Origin: Agrococcus beijingensis | GTDB taxonomy: Bacteria > Actinomycetota > Actinomycetes > Actinomycetales > Microbacteriaceae | NCBI RefSeq assembly: GCF_030758955.1 | Contig: NZ_CP132360.1 | Location: forward strand, 1,155,627-1,219,626 | Direction of reading: 5' to 3' | DNA length: 64,000 bases | In this document: in pieces, positions 8,878 through 18,535 of the stretch | Layout of the letters: every line of letters begins with the position of its first letter | Position numbering within the stretch: the stretch's first letter is position 1 | The notes under the pieces: model-generated | Told to the model about the DNA's origin: nothing | Databases searched by the model: none | Seen by the model: only the letters and a program-made list of their open reading frames with translations | Position numbers and translations under genes: made by a program

Positions 8878-9480
8878 TCAGTAGGGCTGGGGCATGGGCA
8901 TGCCGGTGCGGTCCTCGGGGGGCAGGTGGCCGAGGTCGTTGTGGGCGACCAGCTGCGGCGGCTTGCCGGTGCGGCGGCGGATGATCGTGAGGCCGCAGTT
9001 GGCCTGGTTGAGCGCCATCCACTGCCACGACGGTGACTGCATGACCTCGCGCACGAACCAGCTGATGACGAAGTTGTGGGTGATGAGCAGCTCGTTGACA
9101 TCGCCGCGGGAGGGACGCAGCCACTGACCGGCCGCATCCTGCATCTGGGCCGCGCCCGCCTCGCTCTCGGCGGGCCGCACGCTCTGCAGGAAGCGGTGGA
9201 AGCCGACCGGCGTGCCGGGCTCGAGGCCCGACGGGATGCAGTCGAGCAGCAGCGCCGACCTCTCGAAGGTCACTGCGGGCAGCCGCTCCTGCATGATCTC
9301 GGCCGTCTCGGTCGCGCGCTGCAGCGGCGACGTCCAGGCGTGATCGAAGTGCACGCCCGAGAGGCGCTGCGCGATCGCGTGCGCCTGCCGCACCCCCCGC
9401 CCCGAGAGGCGGCCGTCCTCGACGCCGTGCTCGGCGTCGAGCTGCTCACCGTGTCGGACCAGGTAGAGCAGGTGCGCCAT
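8878..9480 (-). CDS. histidine phosphatase family (phosphoglycerate-mutase-like) protein
   Basis: 200 aa. The phosphohistidine motif RHGE is at residues 9-12; SPLQRATETAEIM and the second catalytic His in LLITHNFVISWFV are present, so the active site looks complete. Members act on sugar phosphates, nucleotides or phosphoproteins; specificity is unknown. GGAGG five bases before ATG 9480 gives a leadered start, unlike most neighbours. Stop codon lies next to the tandem array. Confidence 0.9.
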   Translation of the reverse strand: MAHLLYLVRHGEQLDAEHGVEDGRLSGRGVRQAHAIAQRLSGVHFDHAWTSPLQRATETAEIMQERLPAVTFERSALLLDCIPSGLEPGTPVGFHRFLQSVRPAESEAGAAQMQDAAGQWLRPSRGDVNELLITHNFVISWFVREVMQSPSWQWMALNQANCGLTIIRRRTGKPPQLVAHNDLGHLPPEDRTGMPMPQPY

Positions 9481-9549
9481 CGTTCCTCCGCTGGCGCAGC
9501 ATCGCGCCGATGTCTCGCTTCAGGGCGCAGCGAATCGCGCTCGTTCCGT

Positions 9550-10923
9550 TCAGTGCGCGGCCGCGGCCGCCGCCTCCACCGTACCCGCACCGGCTGACGA
9601 CGCCAGTCGGTCGAGCCCCGCGGGCACCTGGCCGACCGCCGCGATCGAGCGCGGGCCCGACGCGAGCTGCGCGGCGAGCGCGCGCACATCGGCGTCGGTG
9701 ACGCGGTCGATGCGCTCGAGGGTGGCGTCGATGTCGAGGAACTCGCCGAGCGTCAGCTCGGCGCGGCCCAGCCGCGACATGCGCGTGTCGGTGTCCTCGA
9801 GCGCCAGCGCGGAGCCGCCGGCGAGCTGCCCCTTCGCGCGACGCAGCTCGTCGTCGCTCGCGCCGTCGGCGAGGCGCTCGAGCTCGGCGAGCATGAGCCC
9901 GGCGACCTCGAGCGTCTTGCGGGGCGCGCAGGCCGCCGCCATGCCCATCAGGCCCGCGTCGGCGTAGCCCGAGGCGTAGGAGTAGACCGAGTAGGCCAGG
10001 CCGCGCTTCTCGCGGATCTCCTGGAAGAGGCGCGACGACATGCCCGCGCCCAGCACGGCGTTCAGCACGGCCATCGTGCTGCGGCGCGGGTCGGTGGCGG
10101 TGAGGCCGGGCGTGCCGAGCATCAGGTTGACCTGCTCGAGGGGGCGCTGCACGAGCGTGAGCCCGCCGCCTGCCATCGCGACCGGCGAGGCGTCGCGGCG
10201 GGGGCGCGGCGCGCCGGGCGACAGCGACCAGCCGTAGCGCTCGAGCGCGGTCTGCAGCTGCTCGACGGCCGTGTCGTGGTCGACGGCGCCGGCGATCGTG
10301 ATGACGAGGTCGGATGCGTCGTAGTGCTCCGCGTAGTGCTCGGCGACGCGGTCGCGCGAGACGGCGCGGATCGACTCCGGCGTGCCGCCGATGGGACGCC
10401 CGAGCGGCGCCTCGGCGCCGTGCACGAGCTCGCTCAGCCGCTCCCCCGCGACGTCGCCGGGATCGTCGTCGGCCATCGCCAGCTCTTCGAGGATGACCTC
10501 GCGCTCGTGCTCGAACTCGGCGGGGTCGAGCAGCGACGAGGTGACCATGTCGGCGAGCACGTCGATCGCCATCGGCAGGTCGCGGTCGCGCACCTTCGCG
10601 TAGTAGCAGGTGTGCTCCTTGGCGGTGAGCGCGTTGTGCTCGCCGCCGACCTCGTCGAAGGCGACCGCGATGTCGAACGCGGTGCGGGTGCGGGTGCCCT
10701 TGAACAGCAGGTGCTCGAGGAAGTGCGTGGCGCCGCGGGCGTCGTCGCGCTCGTCGCGCGAGCCGACCGGCACCCAGAAGCCGACGGTGGCGCTCAGCGC
10801 GCCCGGCATCTGCTCGGTCAGCACCCGCAGGCCGCTGGACAGCACGCTGCGCCGCACGATCGCACCGCCCGCTGCAGCGATGGCGATCTCAGGGGTCTCG
10901 AGCGGGAGCTGGACGGCAGGCAT
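9550..10923 (-). CDS. M16-family zinc metallopeptidase
   Basis: 457-aa pitrilysin/processing-peptidase-like protein conserved downstream of pnp in actinobacteria. The inverted zinc motif HFLEH is at 67-71, with the distal Glu in REVILEE (about 140-147); the C-terminal half contains GLAYSVYSYASGY. It ends in an Ala-rich tail. No signal peptide, so probably cytoplasmic. TAGACT six bases before ATG 10923 gives it its own leaderless promoter, placed just after the pnp terminator. Confidence 0.92.
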   Translation of the reverse strand: MPAVQLPLETPEIAIAAAGGAIVRRSVLSSGLRVLTEQMPGALSATVGFWVPVGSRDERDDARGATHFLEHLLFKGTRTRTAFDIAVAFDEVGGEHNALTAKEHTCYYAKVRDRDLPMAIDVLADMVTSSLLDPAEFEHEREVILEELAMADDDPGDVAGERLSELVHGAEAPLGRPIGGTPESIRAVSRDRVAEHYAEHYDASDLVITIAGAVDHDTAVEQLQTALERYGWSLSPGAPRPRRDASPVAMAGGGLTLVQRPLEQVNLMLGTPGLTATDPRRSTMAVLNAVLGAGMSSRLFQEIREKRGLAYSVYSYASGYADAGLMGMAAACAPRKTLEVAGLMLAELERLADGASDDELRRAKGQLAGGSALALEDTDTRMSRLGRAELTLGEFLDIDATLERIDRVTDADVRALAAQLASGPRSIAAVGQVPAGLDRLASSAGAGTVEAAAAAAH

Positions 10924-10929
10924 CCGATC

Positions 10930-10935
10930 AGTCTA
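10930..10935 (-). promoter_or_regulatory. -10 box of the M16 peptidase gene (leaderless type)
   Basis: TAGACT on the minus strand, 6 bases before ATG 10923. Confidence 0.5.
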
Positions 10936-10954
10936 GATCGTGGCCGCAGACGAC

Positions 10955-10984
10955 GGATGCCCCCACCCGAGGGTGGGGGCATCC
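10955..10984 (-). terminator. pnp terminator
   Basis: GGATGCCCCCACCC (10955-10968) and its complement (10971-10984) form a 13-14 bp perfect GC-rich stem with a minimal loop, starting 10 bases after the pnp stop. No U-tract. Confidence 0.75.
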
Positions 10985-10994
10985 GGTGCTGCGA

Positions 10995-13283
10995 CTACTC
11001 GGCCGAGTCGGCCGAGGCCGCCGAGGCCGACGAGTCGGCATCCTTCTCGGCGGCGACCGGCGCGACGGGCGCCGAGTCGTCGACGATCTCGAGCGAGAGC
11101 TTGCCGCGGTCGTCGATCTTCGTGATCTCGACCTGGATCTTCTGGCCGATCTTCACGACGTCGTCGACGTTCTCGATGCGCTTGCCGTCGTTGAGCGCGC
11201 GCATGGCGGTCACGTGCAGCAGGCCGTCGCGGCCCGGGAGCAGCGAGACGAAGGCGCCGAACGACGCGGTCTTGACGACCGTGCCGAGGTAGCGCTCGCC
11301 GAGCTCCGGGTTGAGCGGGTTGGCGATCGCGTTGACCGCGGCGCGCGCGGCCTCGGCCGACGGGCCGTCGACAGCGCCGATGTAGACGATGCCGCTGTCC
11401 TCGATCGAGATCTGGGCGCCCGTGTCGTCCTGGATCTGGTTGATCGTCTTGCCCTTCGGGCCGATCAGCTCGCCGATCTTGTCGACCGGGATCTGCACGC
11501 TGATGACGCGGGGCGCGGTCGGCGCCATCTCGTCGGGGGCGTCGATGGCGGCGTTGAGGACCTCGAGGATCTTCGTGCGCGCCTCCTTCGCCTGCAGCAG
11601 AGCGCCGTCGAGCACCGAGGCCGGCAGGCCCGAGAGCTTCGTGTCGAGCTGGATCGCCGTGACGAACTCGGGCGTGCCCGCGACCTTGAAGTCCATGTCG
11701 CCCAGGGCGTCCTCGGCACCGAGGATGTCGGTGAGCGCCGCGTAGCGGGTCTCACCGTTCACCGTGTCGCTGACGAGGCCCATCGCGATGCCGGCGACGG
11801 GGGCCTTGAGAGGCACACCGGCGTTCAGCAGCGCGAGGGTCGACGCGCAGACCGAGCCCATCGACGTCGAGCCGTTGGAGCCCAGCGCCTCGGAGACCTG
11901 GCGGATCGCGTAGGGGAACTCCTCGCGGCTCGGGAGCACCGGCATGAGCGCGCGCTCGGCGAGCGCTCCGTGGCCGATCTCGCGGCGCTTGGGGCTGCCG
12001 ACGCGACCCGTCTCACCGGTCGAGTAGGGCGGGAAGTTGTAGTTGTGCATGTAGCGCTTCGACGTGACAGGGCTCAGCGAGTCGATCTGCTGCTCGAGCT
12101 TGAGCATGTTGAGCGTCGTGATGCCCATGATCTGCGTCTCGCCGCGCTGGAAGATCGCGGAGCCGTGCACGCGCGGCACGACGGCGACCTCTGCGTCGAG
12201 GGGACGGATGTCGGCGAGGCCGCGGCCGTCCATGCGCACGCCGTCGGTGAGGATGCGGCCGCGGACGACCTCCTTCGTCACCGCCTTGTAGGCGCCGGAG
12301 ACCTGCGTCGCGATGACCGCGGGCAGCTCGCCGCGCTCGATGCGCTCGTTGATCTGCTGCTTGACCTGCTCCTTGAGCCTGTCGTCGGCATCCTGGCGCT
12401 CGAGCTTGCCGGCGATGCGGTAGACCTCGCCCAGGCGGTCGAACGAGAGCTCGCGGACGGCGGCGAGCGCCTCCTCCGAGTACGGCGGGAAGAGCGGGTA
12501 CTCCTGCGTCTCCTTGGCGGCGGTCTTGGCGACCTCGGCCTGCGCGGCGACGAGCTGCTTGATGAACGGCTTCGACGCCTCGAGGCCCTGGGAGACGACC
12601 TCCTCCGTCGGCTTGATGGCGCCGCCCTGGATGAGCTCCCACGCGTTGTCGGTGGCCTCGGCCTCGACCATCATGATCGCGACATCCTCGACGCCCTTGG
12701 CGTCGGTGACGACGCGGCCCGCGACGACCATGTTGAACACGGCCTGCTCGAGCTGAGAGTGCTTCGGGAACGCGACCCACTGGCCGTCGATCAGGGCGAC
12801 GCGGACGCCGCCGATCGGGCCGTCGAAGGGCAGGCCGGAGAGCTGCGTCGACATCGATGCCGCGTTGATCGCGAGCACGTCGTAGAGCTCGTCGGGCTCG
12901 ATCGCGAGCACGGTGACGACGACCTGGACCTCGTTGCGGATGCCCTCGACGAACGACGGGCGCAGCGGCCGGTCGATCAGACGGCACGTGAGGATGGCAT
13001 CGGTCGACGGCCGGCCCTCACGACGGAAGAACGAGCCGGGGATGCGGCCCGCGGCGTACATGCGCTCCTCGACGTCGACCGTGAGGGGGAAGAAGTCGAA
13101 GGAGTCCTTCGGGTGCTTCGAGACGCTCGTGGCGCTCAGCAGCATCGTCTCCTCGTCGATGTACGCGACGGCCGAGCCCTGCGCCTGCTGCGCGAGGCGG
13201 CCGGTCTCGAACCGGATGGTGCGCTTGCCGAAGCGGCCGTTGTCGATGACGGCCTCGGCGAATGTGATCTCAGGACCTTCCAT
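10995..13283 (-). CDS. pnp: polyribonucleotide nucleotidyltransferase (PNPase)
   Basis: 3'-5' phosphorolytic exoribonuclease; 762 aa. Two RNase-PH-like domains separated by a helical region, then KH ([19 protein letters not shown]) and S1 ([20 protein letters not shown]) domains, and an Ala/Ser/Asp-rich tail. ATG 13283 is chosen because AGGAG lies 8 bases upstream; GTG 13292 is in frame but would sit inside that site. The leader contains a GTGCCC...GGGCAC inverted repeat (about 13302-13318), which could matter because pnp leaders are autoregulated in other bacteria. Commonly next to rpsO; here one convergent gene intervenes. Confidence 0.97.
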   Translation of the reverse strand: MEGPEITFAEAVIDNGRFGKRTIRFETGRLAQQAQGSAVAYIDEETMLLSATSVSKHPKDSFDFFPLTVDVEERMYAAGRIPGSFFRREGRPSTDAILTCRLIDRPLRPSFVEGIRNEVQVVVTVLAIEPDELYDVLAINAASMSTQLSGLPFDGPIGGVRVALIDGQWVAFPKHSQLEQAVFNMVVAGRVVTDAKGVEDVAIMMVEAEATDNAWELIQGGAIKPTEEVVSQGLEASKPFIKQLVAAQAEVAKTAAKETQEYPLFPPYSEEALAAVRELSFDRLGEVYRIAGKLERQDADDRLKEQVKQQINERIERGELPAVIATQVSGAYKAVTKEVVRGRILTDGVRMDGRGLADIRPLDAEVAVVPRVHGSAIFQRGETQIMGITTLNMLKLEQQIDSLSPVTSKRYMHNYNFPPYSTGETGRVGSPKRREIGHGALAERALMPVLPSREEFPYAIRQVSEALGSNGSTSMGSVCASTLALLNAGVPLKAPVAGIAMGLVSDTVNGETRYAALTDILGAEDALGDMDFKVAGTPEFVTAIQLDTKLSGLPASVLDGALLQAKEARTKILEVLNAAIDAPDEMAPTAPRVISVQIPVDKIGELIGPKGKTINQIQDDTGAQISIEDSGIVYIGAVDGPSAEAARAAVNAIANPLNPELGERYLGTVVKTASFGAFVSLLPGRDGLLHVTAMRALNDGKRIENVDDVVKIGQKIQVEITKIDDRGKLSLEIVDDSAPVAPVAAEKDADSSASAASADSAE

Positions 13284-13511
13284 GAAGGTCACTCCTCTCC
13301 TGTGCCCGGGGAGGGCACGACATGACGGTCGCGCGCCCGACGCGGCTGTGGAGTGGTCATCAGTGGGGGGCGCCGAAGGCGACTTCGGCACCCTCCACCA
13401 ACGACCAGCTCTCGAGCGGATGCGGTGGGGTGCGCGCCGACCGCAGACGCGGTCTCGGACAGGCTATCAGCCCGCACCCCGAGGCGGCCCGGGCGACGGC
13501 GAGCGTGGCGA

Positions 13512-13517
13512 TAGGTT
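13512..13517 (+). promoter_or_regulatory. -10 box of the 13524 gene (leaderless type)
   Basis: TAGGTT, 6 bases, ATG 13524. The rest of the 240-bp gap to pnp holds the pnp leader and nothing else recognised. Confidence 0.5.
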
Positions 13518-13523
13518 CGGCGG

Positions 13524-14384
13524 ATGCCCTCACCGCACCAGCCCGACCTGCGCCCGCTCGAGCAGCCGCTCACCCGTGCAGACCTGCGCGCGATGCGCCG
13601 CTGGCTGCGCCAGCACCGCCAGCCGCGCGACCTGCCGAGCATCGGCCTGGCCTTCGGCGGCTGGACGATGGCCGCGGTCGGCGGCATGATCCTGCTCGCC
13701 TCGATCGGCCGCGACGAGGACCCCGCGATGCCGGTCGTCGCGACGGTCATGATCGCGATCGGTGTCGGCCTGCTGCTCTATCGGGGCGCCGCCCGGCGGC
13801 TGGCGATGCGGCGGGCGGCCAGGATGCTGCGCTTCGCGACCGACAACGGCTACGGGTTCGCGCACCGCGCGCTGCTCGACCCGAAGCCCGCGAGCGCGCT
13901 CCACCAGGGATTCGACCACCTCGCGCTCGACGTGCTGCAGGACGCCGACGGGGCGGAGTGGGGGCTGTGGCGCCACCGGCTCGACGTGCGCACGCCGTTC
14001 ATCGAGGTCGGCTATGTCGAGCTGCCCTGGTCCGCCGCGATGCGGGAGCTGCCGTCGTGGCTGGCCGAACGGCTCGCCCGGGCGGCGACGCCGCTCCACG
14101 CGGAGGTGCACGGCGAGCGGCTGACCGTCGTCGCGCGCCGCGGCTGGGATCCGGCCGACCCGGCGGTGCAGCAGCTGGTGCACTGGATCCGCTCCCTCGC
14201 GTTCGCGGCGACCTCGGACCTCACCGCGCCGCAGCCGGCCCCGACGGCGCACCCGAACGCATCCGCCGCCCTGATCGCGTCGACGGCGGCGGGCCGGCGG
14301 CAGCGGCGCGCCTCGCTGGGCTTCGCGGCGATCGGCACGCTCGTGTTCGTCGCCGGCGCGTTCGTGCTCGCGATCAACCGCTGA
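13524..14384 (+). CDS. membrane protein, unknown function
   Basis: 286 aa. The N-terminal ~35 residues are Arg-rich; two helices at about 45-90 (GLAFGGWTMAAVGGMILLA, PVVATVMIAIGVGLLLY); a soluble middle region of ~150 residues with no recognised domain (WGLWRHRLDVRTPFIEVGYVEL split across strands); and a C-terminal helix (SLGFAAIGTLVFVAGAFVLA). The middle region resembles soluble beta-rich domains of actinobacterial membrane proteins, but I name no family. It is inserted between pnp and rpsO, convergent with rpsO. Confidence 0.75.
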   Translation: MPSPHQPDLRPLEQPLTRADLRAMRRWLRQHRQPRDLPSIGLAFGGWTMAAVGGMILLASIGRDEDPAMPVVATVMIAIGVGLLLYRGAARRLAMRRAARMLRFATDNGYGFAHRALLDPKPASALHQGFDHLALDVLQDADGAEWGLWRHRLDVRTPFIEVGYVELPWSAAMRELPSWLAERLARAATPLHAEVHGERLTVVARRGWDPADPAVQQLVHWIRSLAFAATSDLTAPQPAPTAHPNASAALIASTAAGRRQRRASLGFAAIGTLVFVAGAFVLAINR

Positions 14385-14398
14385 GCGCAGCGCACGAC

Positions 14399-14430
14399 GA
14401 AGGGCCGCCCCCTCGGGGACGGCCCTTCTT
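14399..14430. terminator. bidirectional terminator between the 13524 gene and rpsO
   Basis: AAGGGCCG (14400-14407) pairs with CGGCCCTT (14420-14427), inner CCC/GGG pairing, followed on the plus strand by CTT. It serves two convergent genes. Confidence 0.75.
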
Positions 14431-14463
14431 GACCGAAGTCTCGGTCGAACGCTTCGGAAGGCT

Positions 14464-14733
14464 CTAGCGGCGGAGGCCCAGGCGCTCGATCAGCGAGCGG
14501 TAGCGCTCGATGTCGACGTCCTGCAGGTAGCCGAGCAGTCGGCGACGCTGGCCGACGAGCAGGAGCAGGCCACGACGCGAGTGGTGGTCGTGCTTGTGCT
14601 CCTTGAGGTGCTCCGTGAGGTCCTTGATGCGGCGCGACAGCATCGCGACCTGCACCTCGGGGCTCCCGGTGTCACCCTCGTGGGTGGCGAACTCCTCGAT
14701 GATGGCCTTCTTGATCTCTGCGTTCAGGCTCAA
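14464..14733 (-). CDS. rpsO: 30S ribosomal protein S15
   Basis: 89 aa, exactly the family length when started at TTG 14733 ([15 protein letters not shown]). AGAGGGG seven bases upstream supports this rare start. The conserved [19 protein letters not shown] and [17 protein letters not shown] are intact. S15 binds 16S rRNA early in 30S assembly. Upstream ATGs are in frame but would add a non-conserved 27-residue tail. The 99-bp upstream gap separates it from a PrsW-type gene rather than the usual ribF/truB. Confidence 0.97.
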   Translation of the reverse strand: MSLNAEIKKAIIEEFATHEGDTGSPEVQVAMLSRRIKDLTEHLKEHKHDHHSRRGLLLLVGQRRRLLGYLQDVDIERYRSLIERLGLRR

Positions 14734-14832
14734 TTGGAAACCCCTCTCTCCTCGCAGCGCGGTGCTCATGCGGGCGTGCATGGGCGCTCTCTGTCCGCGG
14801 CCGATGTACGGCAACCGAACGAGCCTACCAGT

Positions 14833-16086
14833 TCAGCGGCCCGGCGACCAACGGGGGTCGAGGTCGCCGAGGCGCTGCACGCGCCCGCCGATCGGCGCCT
14901 GCACGGCCGAGCCCTGCGCCATCTGCACCGGCTGGCCGATCACCGCGGCGGCCATGTGCCGGCGGTGGTGCATGAGGTCGGCGAGCAGCGCCGTCTCGTC
15001 GGCGACGTGCCGGTCGCGGTCGCCGCGGCCGATCAGCGCGCGCTGGCGGTGGTTCGCGAGCCGGGTCGCCGTCTGGATGTACCCGTGCATGGCGCGCCGC
15101 AGGCCGCGCTGCCGCGCCCATGCCAGCAGCGCGGCGCGGCCGTCGGCCGTCGCCAGGCGGTCGACCTCCTCGCGCGTGAACCAGCCGGCGCGGCCGTAGT
15201 CGTCGAGCCGCAGCCGCGTCAGCCGGATCTCCTGCCGCAGCAGCAGCCAGACCGCCACCGCCGCGAGCACGCACAGCGGCACCTGCACGACCAGGTAGTA
15301 GACGAAGAAGCCGACCGTGCCGCCCGGCACCCACCACGAGGCGGAGTTCCACAGCGCGTGCAGCAGCGCCGACACCAGCCAGCCGGCGGGGAACGCCAGC
15401 AGGCCCCACCAGCGCGAGCGCAGCCGGGCGGCGAAGCCGAGCGCGAGCCCGATGCCCACCGCGGTGAAGATGGCGTGCGTGAGCGGGCTCATGATGCCGC
15501 GCAGGAAGAAGATGAAGGAGCCGTCGCCCGACTCTGCCAGCGAGGTGCCGAAGTAGAGGATGTTCTCGGTGAAGGCGAAGCCGGCGGCCGAGAGCGCGGC
15601 GAACACCACCCCATCCACCGGTCCGTCGAACGTGCGGCGGAAGAACAGGAACATGATGAGCACCGGGATGCCCTTCCACAGCTCCTCGGTGAAGGGCGCC
15701 TGGATCACGGTGGCGTAGAGCTCGAGCTCGTCCTGCGACCGCAGGAACGGCACGACCAGCGGCTCGAGCACGAAGGTGTTGAGCGCGAGCGTCAGCAGCA
15801 CCGCCGCCACCGCGCCCCACAGCGCCGAGAACCACATCGCCACGCGCGGCTCCGGCTCCCAGCGGTCGATCGCGACGACCGCCCAGATGACGAAGCCGAG
15901 CGGCACCAGCGCCATCACGCCCGACAGCGCGACCAGCAGCGGGCTGCCGATCGCGCCGCCCAGGAACCAGATGACGCCGAACGAGGCGAGCGCCAGCACA
16001 GCGATGCCCACGACGCCCAGCATCAGCCCGGCGCTCGGGCCGTCCGGGCGCTGCTGCAGGGGTGAGAGCGGTGCGGTGGCGGTCAC
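14833..16086 (-). CDS. PrsW-type intramembrane metalloprotease family protein
   Basis: 417 aa with about 8-9 membrane helices in the first 290 residues. PrsW landmarks are PFTEELWKG (EExxK), AGFAFTENILYFG and the His pairs in SPLTHAIFTAVG and ALLHALWNSASWW. In Bacillus PrsW cleaves the anti-sigma factor RsiW; no sigma/anti-sigma pair is visible here, so the substrate is open. The C-terminal ~120 residues are cytoplasmic, Arg/His-rich and not part of the core family. GTG 16086 has TACGCT six bases upstream. Confidence 0.85.
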   Translation of the reverse strand: MTATAPLSPLQQRPDGPSAGLMLGVVGIAVLALASFGVIWFLGGAIGSPLLVALSGVMALVPLGFVIWAVVAIDRWEPEPRVAMWFSALWGAVAAVLLTLALNTFVLEPLVVPFLRSQDELELYATVIQAPFTEELWKGIPVLIMFLFFRRTFDGPVDGVVFAALSAAGFAFTENILYFGTSLAESGDGSFIFFLRGIMSPLTHAIFTAVGIGLALGFAARLRSRWWGLLAFPAGWLVSALLHALWNSASWWVPGGTVGFFVYYLVVQVPLCVLAAVAVWLLLRQEIRLTRLRLDDYGRAGWFTREEVDRLATADGRAALLAWARQRGLRRAMHGYIQTATRLANHRQRALIGRGDRDRHVADETALLADLMHHRRHMAAAVIGQPVQMAQGSAVQAPIGGRVQRLGDLDPRWSPGR

Positions 16087-16092
16087 CGCCCG

Positions 16093-16098
16093 AGCGTA
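16093..16098 (-). promoter_or_regulatory. -10 box of the PrsW-type gene (leaderless type)
   Basis: TACGCT on the minus strand, 6 bases before GTG 16086; it sits in the short gap after aspA. Confidence 0.5.
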
Positions 16099-16129
16099 CC
16101 GAGTCGGCGCGGCCCGGCGCCGCGCCTGG

Positions 16130-17626
16130 TCAGAGCTCGCTGTCGGGCAGGATCACCGGGATCGCCTGCGTCACCGGGTGCAGGCCCGACAGCCGCGCGG
16201 GCTCGAGCAGCTTCTGCACGCGCTCGCGATCCATGAGGCCCGCCTCCACCACCAGGTCGGCGATCGACTTGTTGCTCGTCAGCGCCTCGTGGGCGAGCTT
16301 CGCCGAGTCGGCGTAGCCGAGGTAGGGCGTGAGCGCGGTCACGACGCCGACCGAGGTGCCGACCATCAGGTCGAGCCGCTCGCGGTTGGCCTCGATGCCG
16401 TCGATGCAGTTGACGCGCAGCGTCAGGCACGCCTGCGTCATCCAGTGCAGGCTCTGCAGGATCGAGTGCGCGATGACCGGCTCGAACGCGTTCAGCTGCA
16501 GCTGCCCGGCCTCGGAGGCGGCGGTGACCGTGGCGTCGGAGCCGATGACGGCGAACGCCACCTGGTTGACGACCTCGGGGATCACCGGGTTGACCTTGCC
16601 CGGCATGATCGACGAGCCCGCCTGCTTCGCGGGCAGCGAGATCTCGCCGAAGCCGGCCTGCGGGCCGGAGGAGAGCAGGCGCAGGTCGTTGCAGATCTTC
16701 GAGAGCTTCGTCGCCGAGCGCTTCAGGGCGCCGGAGACCGTCATGAACACGCCCGTGTCGCTGGTCGCCTCGATCAGGTCGCTGGCGGTGACGATCGGCA
16801 GGCCGGTGAGGTCGGCGAGGTGCCGGGCGGCGGCCTCCGCGTAGCGCGGGTCGGCCGTGATGCCGGTGCCGATCGCGGTGGCGCCGAGGTTGACCTCGCA
16901 CAGCCACTTGATGGTCTCCTCGAGGCGGTCGTAGTCCTCGCGCAGCGTCACCGCGAAGCCGCGGAACTCCTGCCCGAGCGTCATCGGCACCGCGTCCTGC
17001 AGCTGGGTGCGACCGACCTTGAGCACATCCCGGAACTCCACGCCCTTCGCGTCGAACGCATCCGTCAGCCTCGACAGCTCGTCGAGCAGGCGGCGCAGCG
17101 TGAACGCCATCGCGACCTTGATGGAGGTCGGGTAGGTGTCGTTCGTCGACTGCGAGCGGTTGACGTCGTCGATGGGGCTGAAGTGCTCGTACGAGCCCTT
17201 CGGGTGGCCGAGCTCGACCAGGCACGCGTTCGCGATGACCTCGTTGGTGTTCATGTTGGTCGAGGTGCCGGCGCCGCCCTGGATGACGCCCACCTTGAAC
17301 TGGTCGTGCAGCTCGCCGCCGCGGATGCGCCGGCAGACGCGGTCGATCAGGTCGGCCTTGTCGGGGTCGAGCACGCCGATCTCGCGGTTGGCGCGCGCGC
17401 ACGCCTGCTTCACGACGGCGAGGGCGTTGACGAGGTCGGAGTAGACCGAGATCGAGCGGCCGGTGATCGGGAAGTTGTGGAGCGCCCGCTCGGTGTGGAT
17501 GCCCCAGTAGGCGTCGGCGGGCACGGGCAGCTCGCCGAGCGAGTCGCGCTCGAGGCGGGTCGGACCGACGTAGGTGCGCTCGCCCTGCGGTGCCGGGTCG
17601 AGCTTGTACTGGGGGGTGTCGGTCAT
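16130..17626 (-). CDS. aspA: aspartate ammonia-lyase
   Basis: Deaminates L-aspartate to fumarate. 498 aa, fumarase/aspartase superfamily. The signature loop SSIMPGKVNPV, the TSTNMNTNEV segment and SQSTNDTYPTS support aspartase rather than fumarase, though the two are close. ATG 17626 follows GGAG by 5 bases. A TAGGCT at 17707-17712 would give a ~75-base leader. An N-terminal extension of ~25 residues precedes the conserved start. Next to a repetitive array that fills most of the upstream gap. Confidence 0.9.
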   Translation of the reverse strand: MTDTPQYKLDPAPQGERTYVGPTRLERDSLGELPVPADAYWGIHTERALHNFPITGRSISVYSDLVNALAVVKQACARANREIGVLDPDKADLIDRVCRRIRGGELHDQFKVGVIQGGAGTSTNMNTNEVIANACLVELGHPKGSYEHFSPIDDVNRSQSTNDTYPTSIKVAMAFTLRRLLDELSRLTDAFDAKGVEFRDVLKVGRTQLQDAVPMTLGQEFRGFAVTLREDYDRLEETIKWLCEVNLGATAIGTGITADPRYAEAAARHLADLTGLPIVTASDLIEATSDTGVFMTVSGALKRSATKLSKICNDLRLLSSGPQAGFGEISLPAKQAGSSIMPGKVNPVIPEVVNQVAFAVIGSDATVTAASEAGQLQLNAFEPVIAHSILQSLHWMTQACLTLRVNCIDGIEANRERLDLMVGTSVGVVTALTPYLGYADSAKLAHEALTSNKSIADLVVEAGLMDRERVQKLLEPARLSGLHPVTQAIPVILPDSEL

Positions 17627-17720
17627 GGTGGCTCCGTTGCCGTCGTGGTGCCTCGTGGGCCCGTGATGGGAGGACGTGGCGGGCGCGCGTCGCGCACGCC
17701 GACTCGAGCCTAGCCCTGCA

Positions 17721-17857
17721 GTCGTCGCCGCTGCCGTGGGCGCTGCCGTCGTCGCCGCTGCCGTGGGCGCTGCCGTCGTCGTCGCTGCTTTCGCCGCTGC
17801 TGTCGCCGCTGTTGTCGCCGCTGCCGTCGCCGTCGCCGTCGCCGTCGCCGCTCCCAT
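17721..17857. repeat. trinucleotide-phased Ala/Val low-complexity array
   Basis: Built from gtc/gcc/gct triplets. It includes two identical 27-bp copies (17721-17747 and 17748-17774), then degenerate and finally pure gccgtc repeats. It occupies the gap between divergent aspA and the lipoprotein gene, where the -35 region of the latter would lie. Short open frames on both strands here are composition artefacts. Confidence 0.8.
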
Positions 17858-17869
17858 CGCCGATGCGGC

Positions 17870-17875
17870 TATCGT
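17870..17875 (+). promoter_or_regulatory. -10 box of the lipoprotein gene (leaderless type)
   Basis: TATCGT, 6 bases, GTG 17882. Confidence 0.45.
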
Positions 17876-17881
17876 GCTGGG

Positions 17882-18535
17882 GTGCCTCGCCTGATCCTGC
17901 CGCTGCTGCTCGTCTCCGCCCTCGCCCTCGCGGGCTGCTCGTCGTCGACGCCCGAACCGTCGCCGGCGCCGAGCGGCGGCATCGGGCCGCTGCCTGGCGC
18001 GAGTGAGCCGGCGACGGAGCCTGCGCCGAGCGAGTCGCCCGTCACCGCCGAGGGCGACCCGAACGCTCCCGAGGGCTACCCCATCGCACCCGCGACGGCG
18101 TTCCCCGAGTGCGCGGCGCTCGAGGACGCGGTGGCGCCGCTCATCGCCGGGCTGACGTTCGACCAGGAGGTCAGCGACGCGCAGGACCAGGAGGACATCG
18201 CCGTCGAACGGCAGTGCGCCTGGGTGAACGCGGGCGCCGTCGCCAGCGACCGCACCGTGCGGCTGACGCTCAGCGGCATCCCGTTCGCGCCCGAGGAGCT
18301 CGTGTCGCTGTCGGGCTCGCGCCTCGTCGTGACCGACCCGGCCGCCAACCAGCGGGGGCTGTTCGTCATGGGGGTGGGCGAGCCGCCCGTGCTGGCCGAC
18401 GGCTTCGCCGGCAACGTCAACGTCTTCGACCAGTTCAACACCGTCTCGGTGGGGTTCACCGGCGCCGACTCGGGCTTCACCGGGCAGCAGGCGGTCGACT
18501 CGGCCGTCGCGGTGCACGAGATCCTGCGCGGCTAG
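17882..18535 (+). CDS. putative lipoprotein, unknown function
   Basis: 217 aa. Lipoprotein signal peptide with lipobox LALAGC (Cys19), then a Pro/Ser/Thr/Glu-rich linker to about residue 65 and a globular domain from ~75 with two further cysteines (PECAAL, RQCAWV). The domain resembles DUF3558-like actinobacterial lipoproteins in its spacing, but I do not assign it firmly. Probably anchored outside the membrane. Its TAG stop shares the palindrome CTAG with the stop of convergent kynU. Confidence 0.75.
   Translation: MPRLILPLLLVSALALAGCSSSTPEPSPAPSGGIGPLPGASEPATEPAPSESPVTAEGDPNAPEGYPIAPATAFPECAALEDAVAPLIAGLTFDQEVSDAQDQEDIAVERQCAWVNAGAVASDRTVRLTLSGIPFAPEELVSLSGSRLVVTDPAANQRGLFVMGVGEPPVLADGFAGNVNVFDQFNTVSVGFTGADSGFTGQQAVDSAVAVHEILRG

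Noticed and set aside
8639..9036. Open frames through the 20-bp repeats
   Set aside because: They exist only because the repeat lacks stops; the period is not a multiple of three and the peptides are just repeat translations.
17676..17894. 72-codon plus-strand Ala/Val frame
   Set aside because: Composition artefact of the triplet-phased array; no start signal and it overlaps the lipoprotein promoter.
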